DNA of 44,677 bases, taken from contig JAEYWA010000041.1 in assembly GCA_023431385.1 (NCBI GenBank), positions 1-44,677 on the forward strand, given 5' to 3'. Of this stretch, positions 25,768 to 33,934 are shown piece by piece (position 1 is the stretch's first letter; the number at the start of each line of letters is the position of its first letter). The position numbers and the translations under genes were made by a program. The stretch comes from Bacillota bacterium (lineage in GTDB: Bacteria > Bacillota > Clostridia > Acetivibrionales > DSM-1351). A model generated the notes under the pieces. It did not search any database and had not been told where the DNA came from. It saw only the letters and a program-made list of their open reading frames with translations.

Positions 25768-26583
25768 TTGGTAGAAATAACCAGAAAAGAATTCCAGCAG
25801 TTATCAGACTATATTAAGTCAAACTATGGAATCAGACTTAAGGAAGAAAAGATGACACTGGTCTCGGGCAGACTTCATAATGTATTACAGCAGGAGGGGT
25901 TCTCTAACTTCACAGAGTACTACCACTATCTAGTTTCGGATAGTTCTGGTGATGCTGTAATTACTCTGGTTGACAGGATTACAACCAACCATACCTTTTT
26001 TATGAGGGAAGCAAGCCATTTCCATTATTTTAAAGATAAGGTACTTCCTTATATTTCAGGCGCTGTCAAAGAAAAGGATCTCAGAATATGGTGTGCTGCA
26101 TGTTCAACTGGAGAGGAAGCTTATACTCTGGCAATGTTGATTGATGAATTTTTCGGCAAGTCAAAACTTTGGTGGGATACTAAAATACTTGCTACAGATA
26201 TATCTGAACAGGTATTGGAGACAGCTAAGAAGGGGACATATAGCAATGAAAGAATAGCTCCTTTACCCGCGAGCTGGAAATCAACCTATTTTAAAACTTA
26301 TGATTATGAAAATTCAATTATTATTGATAAAATAAAAAATGAAGTGATTTTCAGAAAATTGAACCTAATGGATGATATATTTCCTTTCAAGAAAAAGCTG
26401 CATACTATCTTCTGCCGTAATGTAATGATATATTTTGACAATGAAACAAAAGACAGACTAGTTGAAAAGTTATATAACCACCTGGAATACGGGGGATACT
26501 TGTTTATTGGTCATTCCGAATCCTTAAACAGGGAAACAACAAATTTTAAGTACATATTACCGTCGGTTTACAGAAAAGAATAA
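25768..26583 (+). CDS. cheR: Chemoreceptor glutamate methyltransferase CheR
   Basis: A 271-residue SAM-dependent enzyme that methylates receptor glutamates. The N-terminal helical domain (1-75) reads SDYIKSNYGIRLKEEKMTLVSGRL. The catalytic domain has TTNHTFFMREASHF, the SAM motif IWCAACSTGEEAYTLAM, ILATDISEQVLETA, and the late motif IFCRNVMIYFDNETKDRLVEKL, ending LFIGHSESL. The true start is TTG 25768: AGGAGTG lies 9 nt ahead. The ATG at 25764 is out of frame. It lies 14 bp before cheB. Confidence 0.95.
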   Translation: MVEITRKEFQQLSDYIKSNYGIRLKEEKMTLVSGRLHNVLQQEGFSNFTEYYHYLVSDSSGDAVITLVDRITTNHTFFMREASHFHYFKDKVLPYISGAVKEKDLRIWCAACSTGEEAYTLAMLIDEFFGKSKLWWDTKILATDISEQVLETAKKGTYSNERIAPLPASWKSTYFKTYDYENSIIIDKIKNEVIFRKLNLMDDIFPFKKKLHTIFCRNVMIYFDNETKDRLVEKLYNHLEYGGYLFIGHSESLNRETTNFKYILPSVYRKE

Positions 26584-26597
26584 AGGGGTGAGGGGTT

Positions 26598-27614
26598 ATG
26601 CACGGCAGGAGAATCCGGGTATTGGTTGTTGATGACAGTATATTTTTCAGGGAAGTAATAGCCAGAGGTATTGAAACAGATCCTGCTATTGAAGTTGTTG
26701 CAAGGGCAACAGACCCTTTTGATGCCAGAGATAAGATACTTCAGTATGAACCGGATGTAATGACCTGTGATGTGGAAATGCCCAAAATGAATGGTATCGA
26801 ATTTATCAGAAGGCTGCTTCCGCAGCATGCTATTCCTGTTATAGTAATAAGTACTGTAAGCTCGGCAGTATTTGATGCGATGAATGTTGGGGCTGTAGAT
26901 TTCGTATCAAAACCAGAGATTCAATCGGAAAAAAGCATGGAAAAATTTCTTCTGGATGTTATAGCAAAAATAAAAATTGCAGCGAATGCAAATATAAGTG
27001 GAAGTAACCTTCCTGATATTGATAACTATTCATCTGGAAGAATTAACGCAAAAAAAATAATAGCCATTGGTGCGTCGACAGGTGGTACGGAGGCAGTATA
27101 TAAAATGCTTAAATGCTTGCCGGCCGACATGCCTGGAATTCTTATAGTCCAGCATATTCCCCCGGTCTTTTCGAAGATGTTTGCCCAAAGGCTGGACAGT
27201 CAAACCAAGTTAGTTGTAAGAGAAGCACAATCCGGTGATTGGCTGGAGCCGGGTAAGGTACTGATTGCCCCCGGAGACAAACATATGAAAATAAAAAAAA
27301 TCGGAGATAAATACAAAGTTGAGACTTTTCATGGAGAAAAGGTAAACGGGCACTGCCCATCAGTGGATGTTTTATTTGATTCTGTTGCAAAAGAAGCAGG
27401 GAGTACAGCTGTAGGAATCATACTTACAGGAATGGGCTATGATGGTGCTCGCGGACTTCTCACCATGAGACGAAAGGGAGCAAGGACTATTGGACAGGAT
27501 GAGCAATCCTGTGTAGTGTACGGAATGCCAAAGGTCGCCTTTGAAATCGGTGCAGTGGAAAGACAGACCTCCTTACTTAACATTCCCCAGGTTTTATTAT
27601 CAATGCTAAAGTAG
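26598..27614 (+). CDS. cheB: Protein-glutamate methylesterase/deamidase CheB
   Basis: A 338-residue receptor demethylase. The receiver domain (about 1-125) has Asp58 in TCDVEMPKMNG. After a linker, the esterase domain (about 150-338) shows the catalytic serine in IGASTGGTEA, the histidine in VQHIPPVFSKMFAQRL and the aspartate in TGMGYDGARGLL. CheA-dependent phosphorylation would relieve inhibition and drive adaptation. It is operonic: the start follows GGGGTGAGGGG after cheR, and cheD begins 8 bp after its stop. Confidence 0.96.
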   Translation: MHGRRIRVLVVDDSIFFREVIARGIETDPAIEVVARATDPFDARDKILQYEPDVMTCDVEMPKMNGIEFIRRLLPQHAIPVIVISTVSSAVFDAMNVGAVDFVSKPEIQSEKSMEKFLLDVIAKIKIAANANISGSNLPDIDNYSSGRINAKKIIAIGASTGGTEAVYKMLKCLPADMPGILIVQHIPPVFSKMFAQRLDSQTKLVVREAQSGDWLEPGKVLIAPGDKHMKIKKIGDKYKVETFHGEKVNGHCPSVDVLFDSVAKEAGSTAVGIILTGMGYDGARGLLTMRRKGARTIGQDEQSCVVYGMPKVAFEIGAVERQTSLLNIPQVLLSMLK

Positions 27615-27622
27615 GTGACAAA

Positions 27623-28093
27623 ATGAAATCAGTAATCGGGATAGGGGAATATGGCATATCTGATAATAAGTATGACACTTTAAAGACCTTTGCCTTGGCC
27701 TCCTGTGTTGCTATTACAGCATACAACCCCGTAAGAAGAACTGGGGCCATGGTTCATGTGGCGTTACCAAAACCGTCAAATAACGAGGAGAGACTCTCAA
27801 GACCATGTTATTATGCTACTTCCGGTATACCTTTAATGATTGAAAAACTCTGTTCAAATTGCGGCTGTTATAAAAGTGACCTCCAAATTCAGATATTCGG
27901 AGGAGCAGAATCAATTAATGATAAGGATATATTTCAAATCGGTAAAAAAAATATTGAGGCAGTAATTGAAACTTTAAATAAAATGAATCTGAAGATTTCA
28001 AAGGCAGATATTGGTGGTAGGGTAAGCAGGACTGTTGAATTTGATTCAAATACCGGAGCTGTCTATATTACTTGCCAGCCTATAACAATATGA
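27623..28093 (+). CDS. cheD: Chemoreceptor glutamine deamidase CheD
   Basis: A 156-residue enzyme that converts receptor glutamines to glutamates. The catalytic cysteine is in ALASCVAI and the histidine in MVHVALPKP; a conserved threonine/serine follows in ATSGIPLMIEKL. The C-terminal part (FGGAESINDKDIFQIGKKNIEAV, then SKADIGGRVSRTVEFD) matches the family. In Bacillus, CheD also binds CheC; no CheC gene is in this operon, but a CheX-type phosphatase gene lies 3.7 kb further on. The ribosome site is weak (AGGTGA, about 5 nt before the ATG), suggesting translation coupled to cheB. Confidence 0.93.
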   Translation: MKSVIGIGEYGISDNKYDTLKTFALASCVAITAYNPVRRTGAMVHVALPKPSNNEERLSRPCYYATSGIPLMIEKLCSNCGCYKSDLQIQIFGGAESINDKDIFQIGKKNIEAVIETLNKMNLKISKADIGGRVSRTVEFDSNTGAVYITCQPITI

Positions 28094-28106
28094 TGAGGTG
28101 TAAATA

Positions 28107-31100
28107 TTGGATAAAAACAGAATAGCAGCCGTACTGGACAATATCGGTGACGGAGTGATTGCAGCAAATTTGAAAGGTAAAATAGAGTATTTCAACTGTA
28201 TGGCTGAAAAACTGACAGGCTGGAAATCAGATGAGGCTTTAGGTCGCGATTTTCAAGATGTATTTTCATTAATAAATATCAGGAGTAAAGAAGCCTTGGA
28301 AAGTCCCATATATGAAGTGTTGCGCACAAATTCGACTGTCGGGCTAAAAAGTAACTCTGCCCTTGTATCCAAAAATGGTGAGAGGTTTATTGTTTCAGCC
28401 AGCTGTTCACCGATCAGAGACAGTAATAACACTATTGACGGAGTTGTTGTGGTATTTCGAGATATCAGCAGAATAAAGAAAATGGAAGACCAGCTGATTG
28501 AAGAAAGAAATAACCTGCAAATGACCTTCAGACATACCTTGGTAGGAATGCTGATAATGGACAACCAACGGATAGTTAAGCAGGTAAACCCCGCGTTTCT
28601 CGATATGTTGGGGCTAAATGAACAAGAGGTGTTGGGCCGGAGCTATGGTGACGGCATTAAATGTATTGGCAGCAGGGAAAAAGGCTGCGGTAAAGGTATA
28701 AACTGTGGCTTATGTGAAATAAGGGACAGGATTTCTCAAGTGTATAAAACTGGTATTCCAAGTAAAGACATTGTTATTCGGCAAACCTTAATAAACAACG
28801 GCTTACATAAAAGCTATTGGTATAATATTCTGATCATGCCCATGTATTCTGCCGGTGAAAGGTTTGTTCTGCTTATCATCAACGATGTTACCGACAGCAA
28901 GGAACGTGAACAGCAGCTTATTGAAACCAATAATTTTACCTTGAAAATGATGGAGAATTTTCCTGCTATGATCTGGAAAACAGATAAAAAGGGCAGAAAT
29001 GTATATGTGGGGCAGAATCTATCCTTATTCACTGGTAAGAGTGAGTCTGAAATAATAAATGAAGGGTGGCTGAAATATGTACATCCTGATGATCGAAGGA
29101 AATTGACTTTTGAAGCTGTTCAGATTAGAGACAAGCAGGGTCTTAACATTTCTGAACTAAGATTAAAACATGTTAGTGGTGACTACAGGTGGGTAAATAT
29201 TATTATCAAACCTTTTTATGATATAAGCGGCAAACAGGATGGCTATATTGGAATGGGGATTGATATTAATGATAAAAAGCTGACAGAGACATTACTCTAT
29301 GAAAGTGAAATGAGATATAGACATCTTTTTATGAACCTTCAGAGCGGCTTTGCATATCATAAAGTGCTTCGCAACAGTAAAGGACAGCTGACGGATATAG
29401 AATTCATTATTGCTAACGATGCTTATAAGAGGATGTTTGGCATAGAAGCCAAAAGTATAAAAGGCTTTAATTTAAAGGACGTATTTAAGGGTAATGTAGT
29501 GTTTAGTATTGAGGATGACATATTTAGAAAGGTTCTGGAGGAAGGAGAAGAGGTTTCCATTAATGAGTTATACTCTCAGGTCTACTGTAAATGGTATTCG
29601 GTGGGACTGTATAGCCCACAGAAGGACCATTTCGCAATTGTTGTTACCGATATAGATGAAAAGAAAAGATCCGAAATTGAATTAAAAAGAGCTAAAGAAG
29701 ATGCCGAAAATGCCAACAGAGCTAAAAGTGAATTCCTTGCAAATATGAGTCATGAGATACGTACTCCAATTAATGGTATAGTCGGGATGATTGATCTGAC
29801 ACTGCTTACCGACCTGGATTCCGAGCAGAGGGACAATCTGAAAACAGCCAAAAGTTGTGCAAATTCTCTTCTGAAAATAATAAATGATATCCTGGACTTC
29901 TCAAAAATGGAGGCGGGAAAACTGTTTATTGATAGTTTGGATTTTGACATACAAAAACTGGTAGAAGAGACTTTTCGTCAACATTCTCCACTCGCTGAGA
30001 ATAAAGGACTGGAATTCAATTATTCATTTTATTCGGGTATTCCTCAGTTTGTCACAGGTGACCCCAATAGGCTTCAGCAAATACTGAACAACCTGATAAG
30101 CAATGCTATAAAGTTCACCGATCAGGGCGAAGTGAATATAGTTGTAAAGAAGAACCAAACTGAAAAGGAGTTTATAGAACTAAAATTTTCAGTTACAGAT
30201 ACAGGAATTGGTATAAGTGATGAAGAAAAGAGCAGACTTTTTAAGACCTTTAGCCAGGTTGACAGCTCCATATCCCGGAAATATGGGGGGAACGGACTGG
30301 GATTGGCAATATCACGACAGATCGTTGAAATGATGGGAGGTCAGATGTGGATAGACAGTGAAAAAGGAAAAGGCAGTACCTTTCACTTTACTGTCAGGTT
30401 TAGACCTGCAAAACCATTATCGGAAATCGTTGAGACGTTACCCAAATTGGCCACCACAGCACCAGAACTGAAAGTTTTATTGGCGGAGGATGATGGTGTC
30501 AATCAGGTAGTGATAACAAGAATGCTTAAGGAGCGGGGTTATAAGGTTGAGGTTGCCGAAACCGGGCTTAAGGTACTGGAACTGTGTGATAAAAACCATT
30601 ATGATGTGATACTTATGGACATCCACATGCCTGAAATGGATGGACTCGAAGCTGCAAAAAGAATTCGCGAAAAAGAAGACAGCCAGAAGCATACTCCGAT
30701 AATTGCACTTACAGCACACGCGCTAAAGGGGGACAGAGAGAGATTTCTGGAACTTGGTATGGATGAATACATAGCAAAGCCGGTGAAAATGGAAGAGATG
30801 TACCATATAATAGAGACAACAGCAGCTAATAGCCATAAGAAATCAAAAACTGATTTCAAAGAACTCAGGATAGATGAAAATGGTCAAATTATACATATCA
30901 ATGAAGTAAATACCGGCAAATATGAAGTAAATGCCAGCCTTATTAATGAAATAGAAAATGTATCTGACAGGCTTGGAGAGTCTATTGAACTAAGAGACCT
31001 GGAGCTATCAGGTAAATTAGCCCACGATATAAAGAATCTATGTAATAAAATGGGAGCAGATAAGTTGAAAAGTCTTGCATTCCAGATTGAGCTGGCAGTA

Positions 31101-31199
31101 AGGCGGAATAATTTTAAGGATATTTTATACACTTATCTTACTTTTGATAAGGAACTTAAGACCTTTAAAAGTATATACGGAAATGAGAAGGAGAGGTAG
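28107..31199 (+). CDS. Multi-PAS hybrid sensor histidine kinase with receiver and HPt-like tail
   Basis: A 1030-residue soluble phosphorelay protein with no membrane segment. Four PAS-like modules come first: about 1-120 (LDNIGDGVIAAN), 125-265, 270-390 (FPAMIWKTDKKG, PAC end GYIGMGIDINDKK) and 395-515. The second contains a cysteine cluster C186-x7-C194-x5-C200-x2-C203. HisKA follows with His549 (SHEIRTPINGIVGM), then HATPase_c (NNLISNAIKFTD, DTGIGISDEEK, GLGLAISRQIV) and a receiver with Asp838 (LMDIHMPEMDG). The C-terminus (about 950-1030) is HPt-like with a candidate His973 in KLAHDIKNLCNKMG. TTG 28107 follows GAGGTG by 6 nt. It begins 13 bp after cheD, so it is co-expressed with chemotaxis genes. 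The stimulus is cytoplasmic and unknown. Confidence 0.92.
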   Translation: MDKNRIAAVLDNIGDGVIAANLKGKIEYFNCMAEKLTGWKSDEALGRDFQDVFSLINIRSKEALESPIYEVLRTNSTVGLKSNSALVSKNGERFIVSASCSPIRDSNNTIDGVVVVFRDISRIKKMEDQLIEERNNLQMTFRHTLVGMLIMDNQRIVKQVNPAFLDMLGLNEQEVLGRSYGDGIKCIGSREKGCGKGINCGLCEIRDRISQVYKTGIPSKDIVIRQTLINNGLHKSYWYNILIMPMYSAGERFVLLIINDVTDSKEREQQLIETNNFTLKMMENFPAMIWKTDKKGRNVYVGQNLSLFTGKSESEIINEGWLKYVHPDDRRKLTFEAVQIRDKQGLNISELRLKHVSGDYRWVNIIIKPFYDISGKQDGYIGMGIDINDKKLTETLLYESEMRYRHLFMNLQSGFAYHKVLRNSKGQLTDIEFIIANDAYKRMFGIEAKSIKGFNLKDVFKGNVVFSIEDDIFRKVLEEGEEVSINELYSQVYCKWYSVGLYSPQKDHFAIVVTDIDEKKRSEIELKRAKEDAENANRAKSEFLANMSHEIRTPINGIVGMIDLTLLTDLDSEQRDNLKTAKSCANSLLKIINDILDFSKMEAGKLFIDSLDFDIQKLVEETFRQHSPLAENKGLEFNYSFYSGIPQFVTGDPNRLQQILNNLISNAIKFTDQGEVNIVVKKNQTEKEFIELKFSVTDTGIGISDEEKSRLFKTFSQVDSSISRKYGGNGLGLAISRQIVEMMGGQMWIDSEKGKGSTFHFTVRFRPAKPLSEIVETLPKLATTAPELKVLLAEDDGVNQVVITRMLKERGYKVEVAETGLKVLELCDKNHYDVILMDIHMPEMDGLEAAKRIREKEDSQKHTPIIALTAHALKGDRERFLELGMDEYIAKPVKMEEMYHIIETTAANSHKKSKTDFKELRIDENGQIIHINEVNTGKYEVNASLINEIENVSDRLGESIELRDLELSGKLAHDIKNLCNKMGADKLKSLAFQIELAVRRNNFKDILYTYLTFDKELKTFKSIYGNEKER

Positions 31200-31202
31200 A
31201 AC

Positions 31203-31595
31203 ATGCGAATTCTTATTGTTGAGGATGATTTGACAAGCAGAAGATTTCTTCAAAAGTTTTTATCACAATACGGTGAATGTGATGTTGTGGTGGATGGTAT
31301 GGAAGCGTTGGATGCATTCTTATATTCACTAAAGGCGGATACTCCATACAGTTTGATATGTCTTGATATTATGATGCCAAAGATAGATGGCTTAAAAGTT
31401 CTGAAAACAATTCGGGAGTTGGAAATACAGAAAGGGATATTACCTGTAGACAAGGCAAAGGTAATAATGACGACCGCCTTAAATAGTTCAGACTTGGTAC
31501 AAAAGGCTTTTGAACTTGGCTGCGAAGGTTTTGCGGCGAAACCTCTTGATACTGAAAAGTTGGTGGAGGTTATGAGAAAATTAAAACTAATATAG
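31203..31595 (+). CDS. Stand-alone receiver domain protein
   Basis: A 130-residue CheY-like receiver: ED acid pair in VEDDLTSRRF, phospho-acceptor Asp55 (CLDIMMPKIDG), threonine switch (VIMTTALNSSD) and lysine in FAAKPLDTEKL. It has no output domain. It starts 3 bp after the hybrid kinase stop, so the two are made together; it is the likely terminal acceptor of that phosphorelay, or a phosphate sink or alternative CheY. Its closest-looking relatives are receivers of chemosensory clusters rather than DNA-binding regulators. Confidence 0.9.
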   Translation: MRILIVEDDLTSRRFLQKFLSQYGECDVVVDGMEALDAFLYSLKADTPYSLICLDIMMPKIDGLKVLKTIRELEIQKGILPVDKAKVIMTTALNSSDLVQKAFELGCEGFAAKPLDTEKLVEVMRKLKLI

Positions 31596-31843
31596 GTTTT
31601 ATGTAAATTTTTATATTTATTAATTGATTTTTTTCTGGTATCATATTAATGGACATACATAATTACAGTTGTAATGGGTATTTCAACTGGAGTAAACAGA
31701 ATTCTAAAACTTTCATGAGAATTAAAATAGTATAGAGCATATGAAATAATGTAATTAATATTGCTGCCATATTAGGTATAAATTAGCATAAAAAAAGTAA
31801 ATATTTGAAGAAAATACAGTAATACACCTAAGGAGACTAAAAA

Positions 31844-32323
31844 ATGAAGGCAGAATATATCAACCCGTTTATTGAAGCAAGTATAAATATTATTAAGCAG
31901 ACAACAGGTCTTTCCGCTAAACTTGGAAACATTTTTGTCAAGGATAAGCCTTATGCAAATGAGAATATTATCGTGTTGATCGGACTTACAGGTCAGATAT
32001 TAGGCAGCGCTGTCATTAGCTTTAAGAAACCTATTGCGCTGAAAATTGCATCCGGTATGATGATGGGTATGCAAGTTAATGAATTGGATGAAATTGCGAA
32101 AAGCGCCATCGGTGAGCTTTGCAACATGATATTAGGTAATACGGCTACCATTTTTTCTCAAAAGGGAATAAACATTGATATAACCCCTCCAACTATCTTT
32201 ACCGGAGATAATATTGAGTTAACTATACATAAAAGTATAGTTGTATGTGTGCCACTTATTTTTGATGACGGGAATCAAATACAGATAGATATATCCTACC
32301 TTGATAATGAAAATAAGAAATAA
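31844..32323 (+). CDS. cheX: CheX-type CheY-phosphate phosphatase
   Basis: A 159-residue member of the CheC/CheX/FliY phosphatase superfamily. The catalytic E-x2-N signature is E91 and N94 in AIGELCNMILGNTA, and the first half has EASINIIKQTTGLSAKLGN as in CheX. One such motif is present, as in CheX and unlike CheC, which usually has two. It would hydrolyse CheY-P, ending the signal. It lies 248 bp after the receiver gene with its own good AAGGAG site, so it may be separately transcribed; the gap is AT-rich with no clear promoter that I can defend. No CheC or CheZ gene is seen. Confidence 0.88.
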   Translation: MKAEYINPFIEASINIIKQTTGLSAKLGNIFVKDKPYANENIIVLIGLTGQILGSAVISFKKPIALKIASGMMMGMQVNELDEIAKSAIGELCNMILGNTATIFSQKGINIDITPPTIFTGDNIELTIHKSIVVCVPLIFDDGNQIQIDISYLDNENKK

Positions 32324-32370
32324 AAATGCACGGATATAAGATATATGTTTAGTTTAAATAAAAAAATCAT

Positions 32371-32410
32371 AAAAAAAGGTTTGGCTTTCATGAAGAGCCA
32401 GACCTTTTTA
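32371..32410. terminator. Bidirectional terminator between cheX and the arginine operon
   Basis: GGTTTGGCT (32378-32386) pairs with AGCCAGACC (32396-32404), flanked by A7 on the left and T5 on the right, so it works for cheX (+) and for the last gene of the arginine operon (-). Confidence 0.88.
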
Positions 32411-32454
32411 ATACACATTTAAATATTAGACGTTGTACTCTATTGGAAGATATT

Positions 32455-32931
32455 TTAACAGTACTCCTTTACCAGAAGCGCTCTAATATAGCCTCTGTCG
32501 GTGGAGGTTGACTCAATGTAAAAGCCCCGTCCATAGTAAAATCTTATTAAATCACGATACTTTGATGCAGTATGTAGATAAACCTTTTTGATGCCTTGTG
32601 ATTTAATAATTTTATCTGCCAGATTCATAAGAGATTTTCCGATACCAATGTTATGGTAATCGAGCATTACTCCAAACCTGCTTATGTAAGCCGTATTATC
32701 AGGCAAAAGCTTTATCCTTATGGTGCCTACAGGATTACCGTCAATTAAAGCAATATAGACCTCTTTTTCAAGGATGTCCGCCTCTATATTTCCAAGTCCT
32801 TCGGTCAAAGCGTCCATAGTACCGGATAAACCCGTATCCAGCATGTATTTCTTGAAAGCTTCCTGCATAATTGCTGCAATAGAAGGTGCATCCTCAAGGG
32901 TTGCTTTTCTTATGATAAATGAATAATTCAT
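32455..32931 (-). CDS. GNAT-family N-acetyltransferase at the end of the arginine operon
   Basis: A 158-residue acetyltransferase of the GNAT fold. FIIRKATLEDAPSIAAIMQEAF is strand 1 and helix 1. The acetyl-CoA loop is GVMLDYHNIGIGKSLMNLA, a variant of the usual R/Q-x-x-G-x-G/A with HNIGIGKS. The C-terminal FYYGRGF matches the family end motif. The substrate is unknown. It lies 45 bp after argF, has its own AAGGAG site and precedes the operon terminator, so it is the last gene of argD-carA-carB-argF. Given the arginine setting it could be a short N-acetylglutamate synthase, but an unrelated acetyltransferase is equally possible. Confidence 0.82.
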   Translation of the reverse strand: MNYSFIIRKATLEDAPSIAAIMQEAFKKYMLDTGLSGTMDALTEGLGNIEADILEKEVYIALIDGNPVGTIRIKLLPDNTAYISRFGVMLDYHNIGIGKSLMNLADKIIKSQGIKKVYLHTASKYRDLIRFYYGRGFYIESTSTDRGYIRALLVKEYC

Positions 32932-32976
32932 GTACTACTCCTTCCAGATAATGCCTGCACTGAACTTTAAGTACTT

Positions 32977-33897
32977 TTACTTAGAAAGAAGAGTAGCAAG
33001 TACAGCTTTCTGGGCATGTAATCTGTTTTCAGCTTCATCAAAAATTACCGATTGAGATCCGTCAATTATTTCTTCAGTAACCTCGTAACCCCTGTATGCA
33101 GGCAGACAATGGAGAAAAATAGCGTCCTCCTGTGCTTTCGCAAAAAGTTCTGAATTTATCTGATAGGGCATAAAAATCTTGAGCTTTTCTTCTTTCTGAT
33201 CCTCCTGTCCCATACTAATCCAGGTATCGGCATAAACAGCATCGGCATTGGCTATTGCTTCTTCAGGATCCTGAGTCATTATAACTTTTGAACCGTTCGC
33301 TTTAGCCGCCTCTTTAGCTTCTTCTACATATGTATCTGAACATTCATAACCCTTAGGAGAAGCAATAGCTATATCCATTCCGGTTTTGGCACAGCCGTGA
33401 AGAAGTGAATGAGCCACATTGTTTCCGTCTCCGATGTAGGCAAGCTTCAGACCTTCGAGTTTACCCTTATGCTCATATACAGTCAACAGGTCAGCCAATA
33501 TCTGACAAGGATGCATTTCGTCAGTTAAGCCGTTAATAACCGGTATAGTCCCGAATTTAGCAAGATCTTCAACATCACTCTGTTTAAAGGTTCTTATCAT
33601 TATTCCATCAATATATCTTGAGAGTACATTTGCTGTATCATATATGGTTTCTCCTCTTCCGAGCTGTATATCATTTGAACTTAAAAACAGGGGATAACCA
33701 CCCAGTTGATACATTCCAACTTCAAAGGAAACTCTTGTTCTGGTAGAGGATTTAGAAAAAATCATGCCCAGGGTTTTACCCTTTAGAAGGTGATGCTTAA
33801 CACCTTCCTTGGTCTGTCTTTTGAGCTTTTCAGCAAGCTTTAGCAGATCATGAATTTCATTGGTACTCAAATCGTTCAAGCTTAATAAATGATCCAT
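32977..33897 (-). CDS. argF: Ornithine carbamoyltransferase
   Basis: A 306-residue enzyme making citrulline from ornithine and carbamoyl phosphate. Carbamoyl-phosphate site SSTRTRVSFEVGMYQLGG, HPCQILADLLT, the ornithine-side aspartate in VYADTWISMGQE, and the catalytic cysteine in FLHCLPAYRGYEV are all present, with normal length. The SMGQ context and HCLP loop mark ornithine rather than aspartate or putrescine as substrate. It follows carB by 37 bp. Linked carAB suggests that carbamoyl phosphate is made for arginine here (and pyrimidines). The anabolic form is favoured because no arcA or arcC gene is adjacent. Confidence 0.96.
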   Translation of the reverse strand: MDHLLSLNDLSTNEIHDLLKLAEKLKRQTKEGVKHHLLKGKTLGMIFSKSSTRTRVSFEVGMYQLGGYPLFLSSNDIQLGRGETIYDTANVLSRYIDGIMIRTFKQSDVEDLAKFGTIPVINGLTDEMHPCQILADLLTVYEHKGKLEGLKLAYIGDGNNVAHSLLHGCAKTGMDIAIASPKGYECSDTYVEEAKEAAKANGSKVIMTQDPEEAIANADAVYADTWISMGQEDQKEEKLKIFMPYQINSELFAKAQEDAIFLHCLPAYRGYEVTEEIIDGSQSVIFDEAENRLHAQKAVLATLLSK

Positions 33898-33934
33898 AAA
33901 TTACCTCCATAATGTTTCATTTTTTTGGTTCAAC

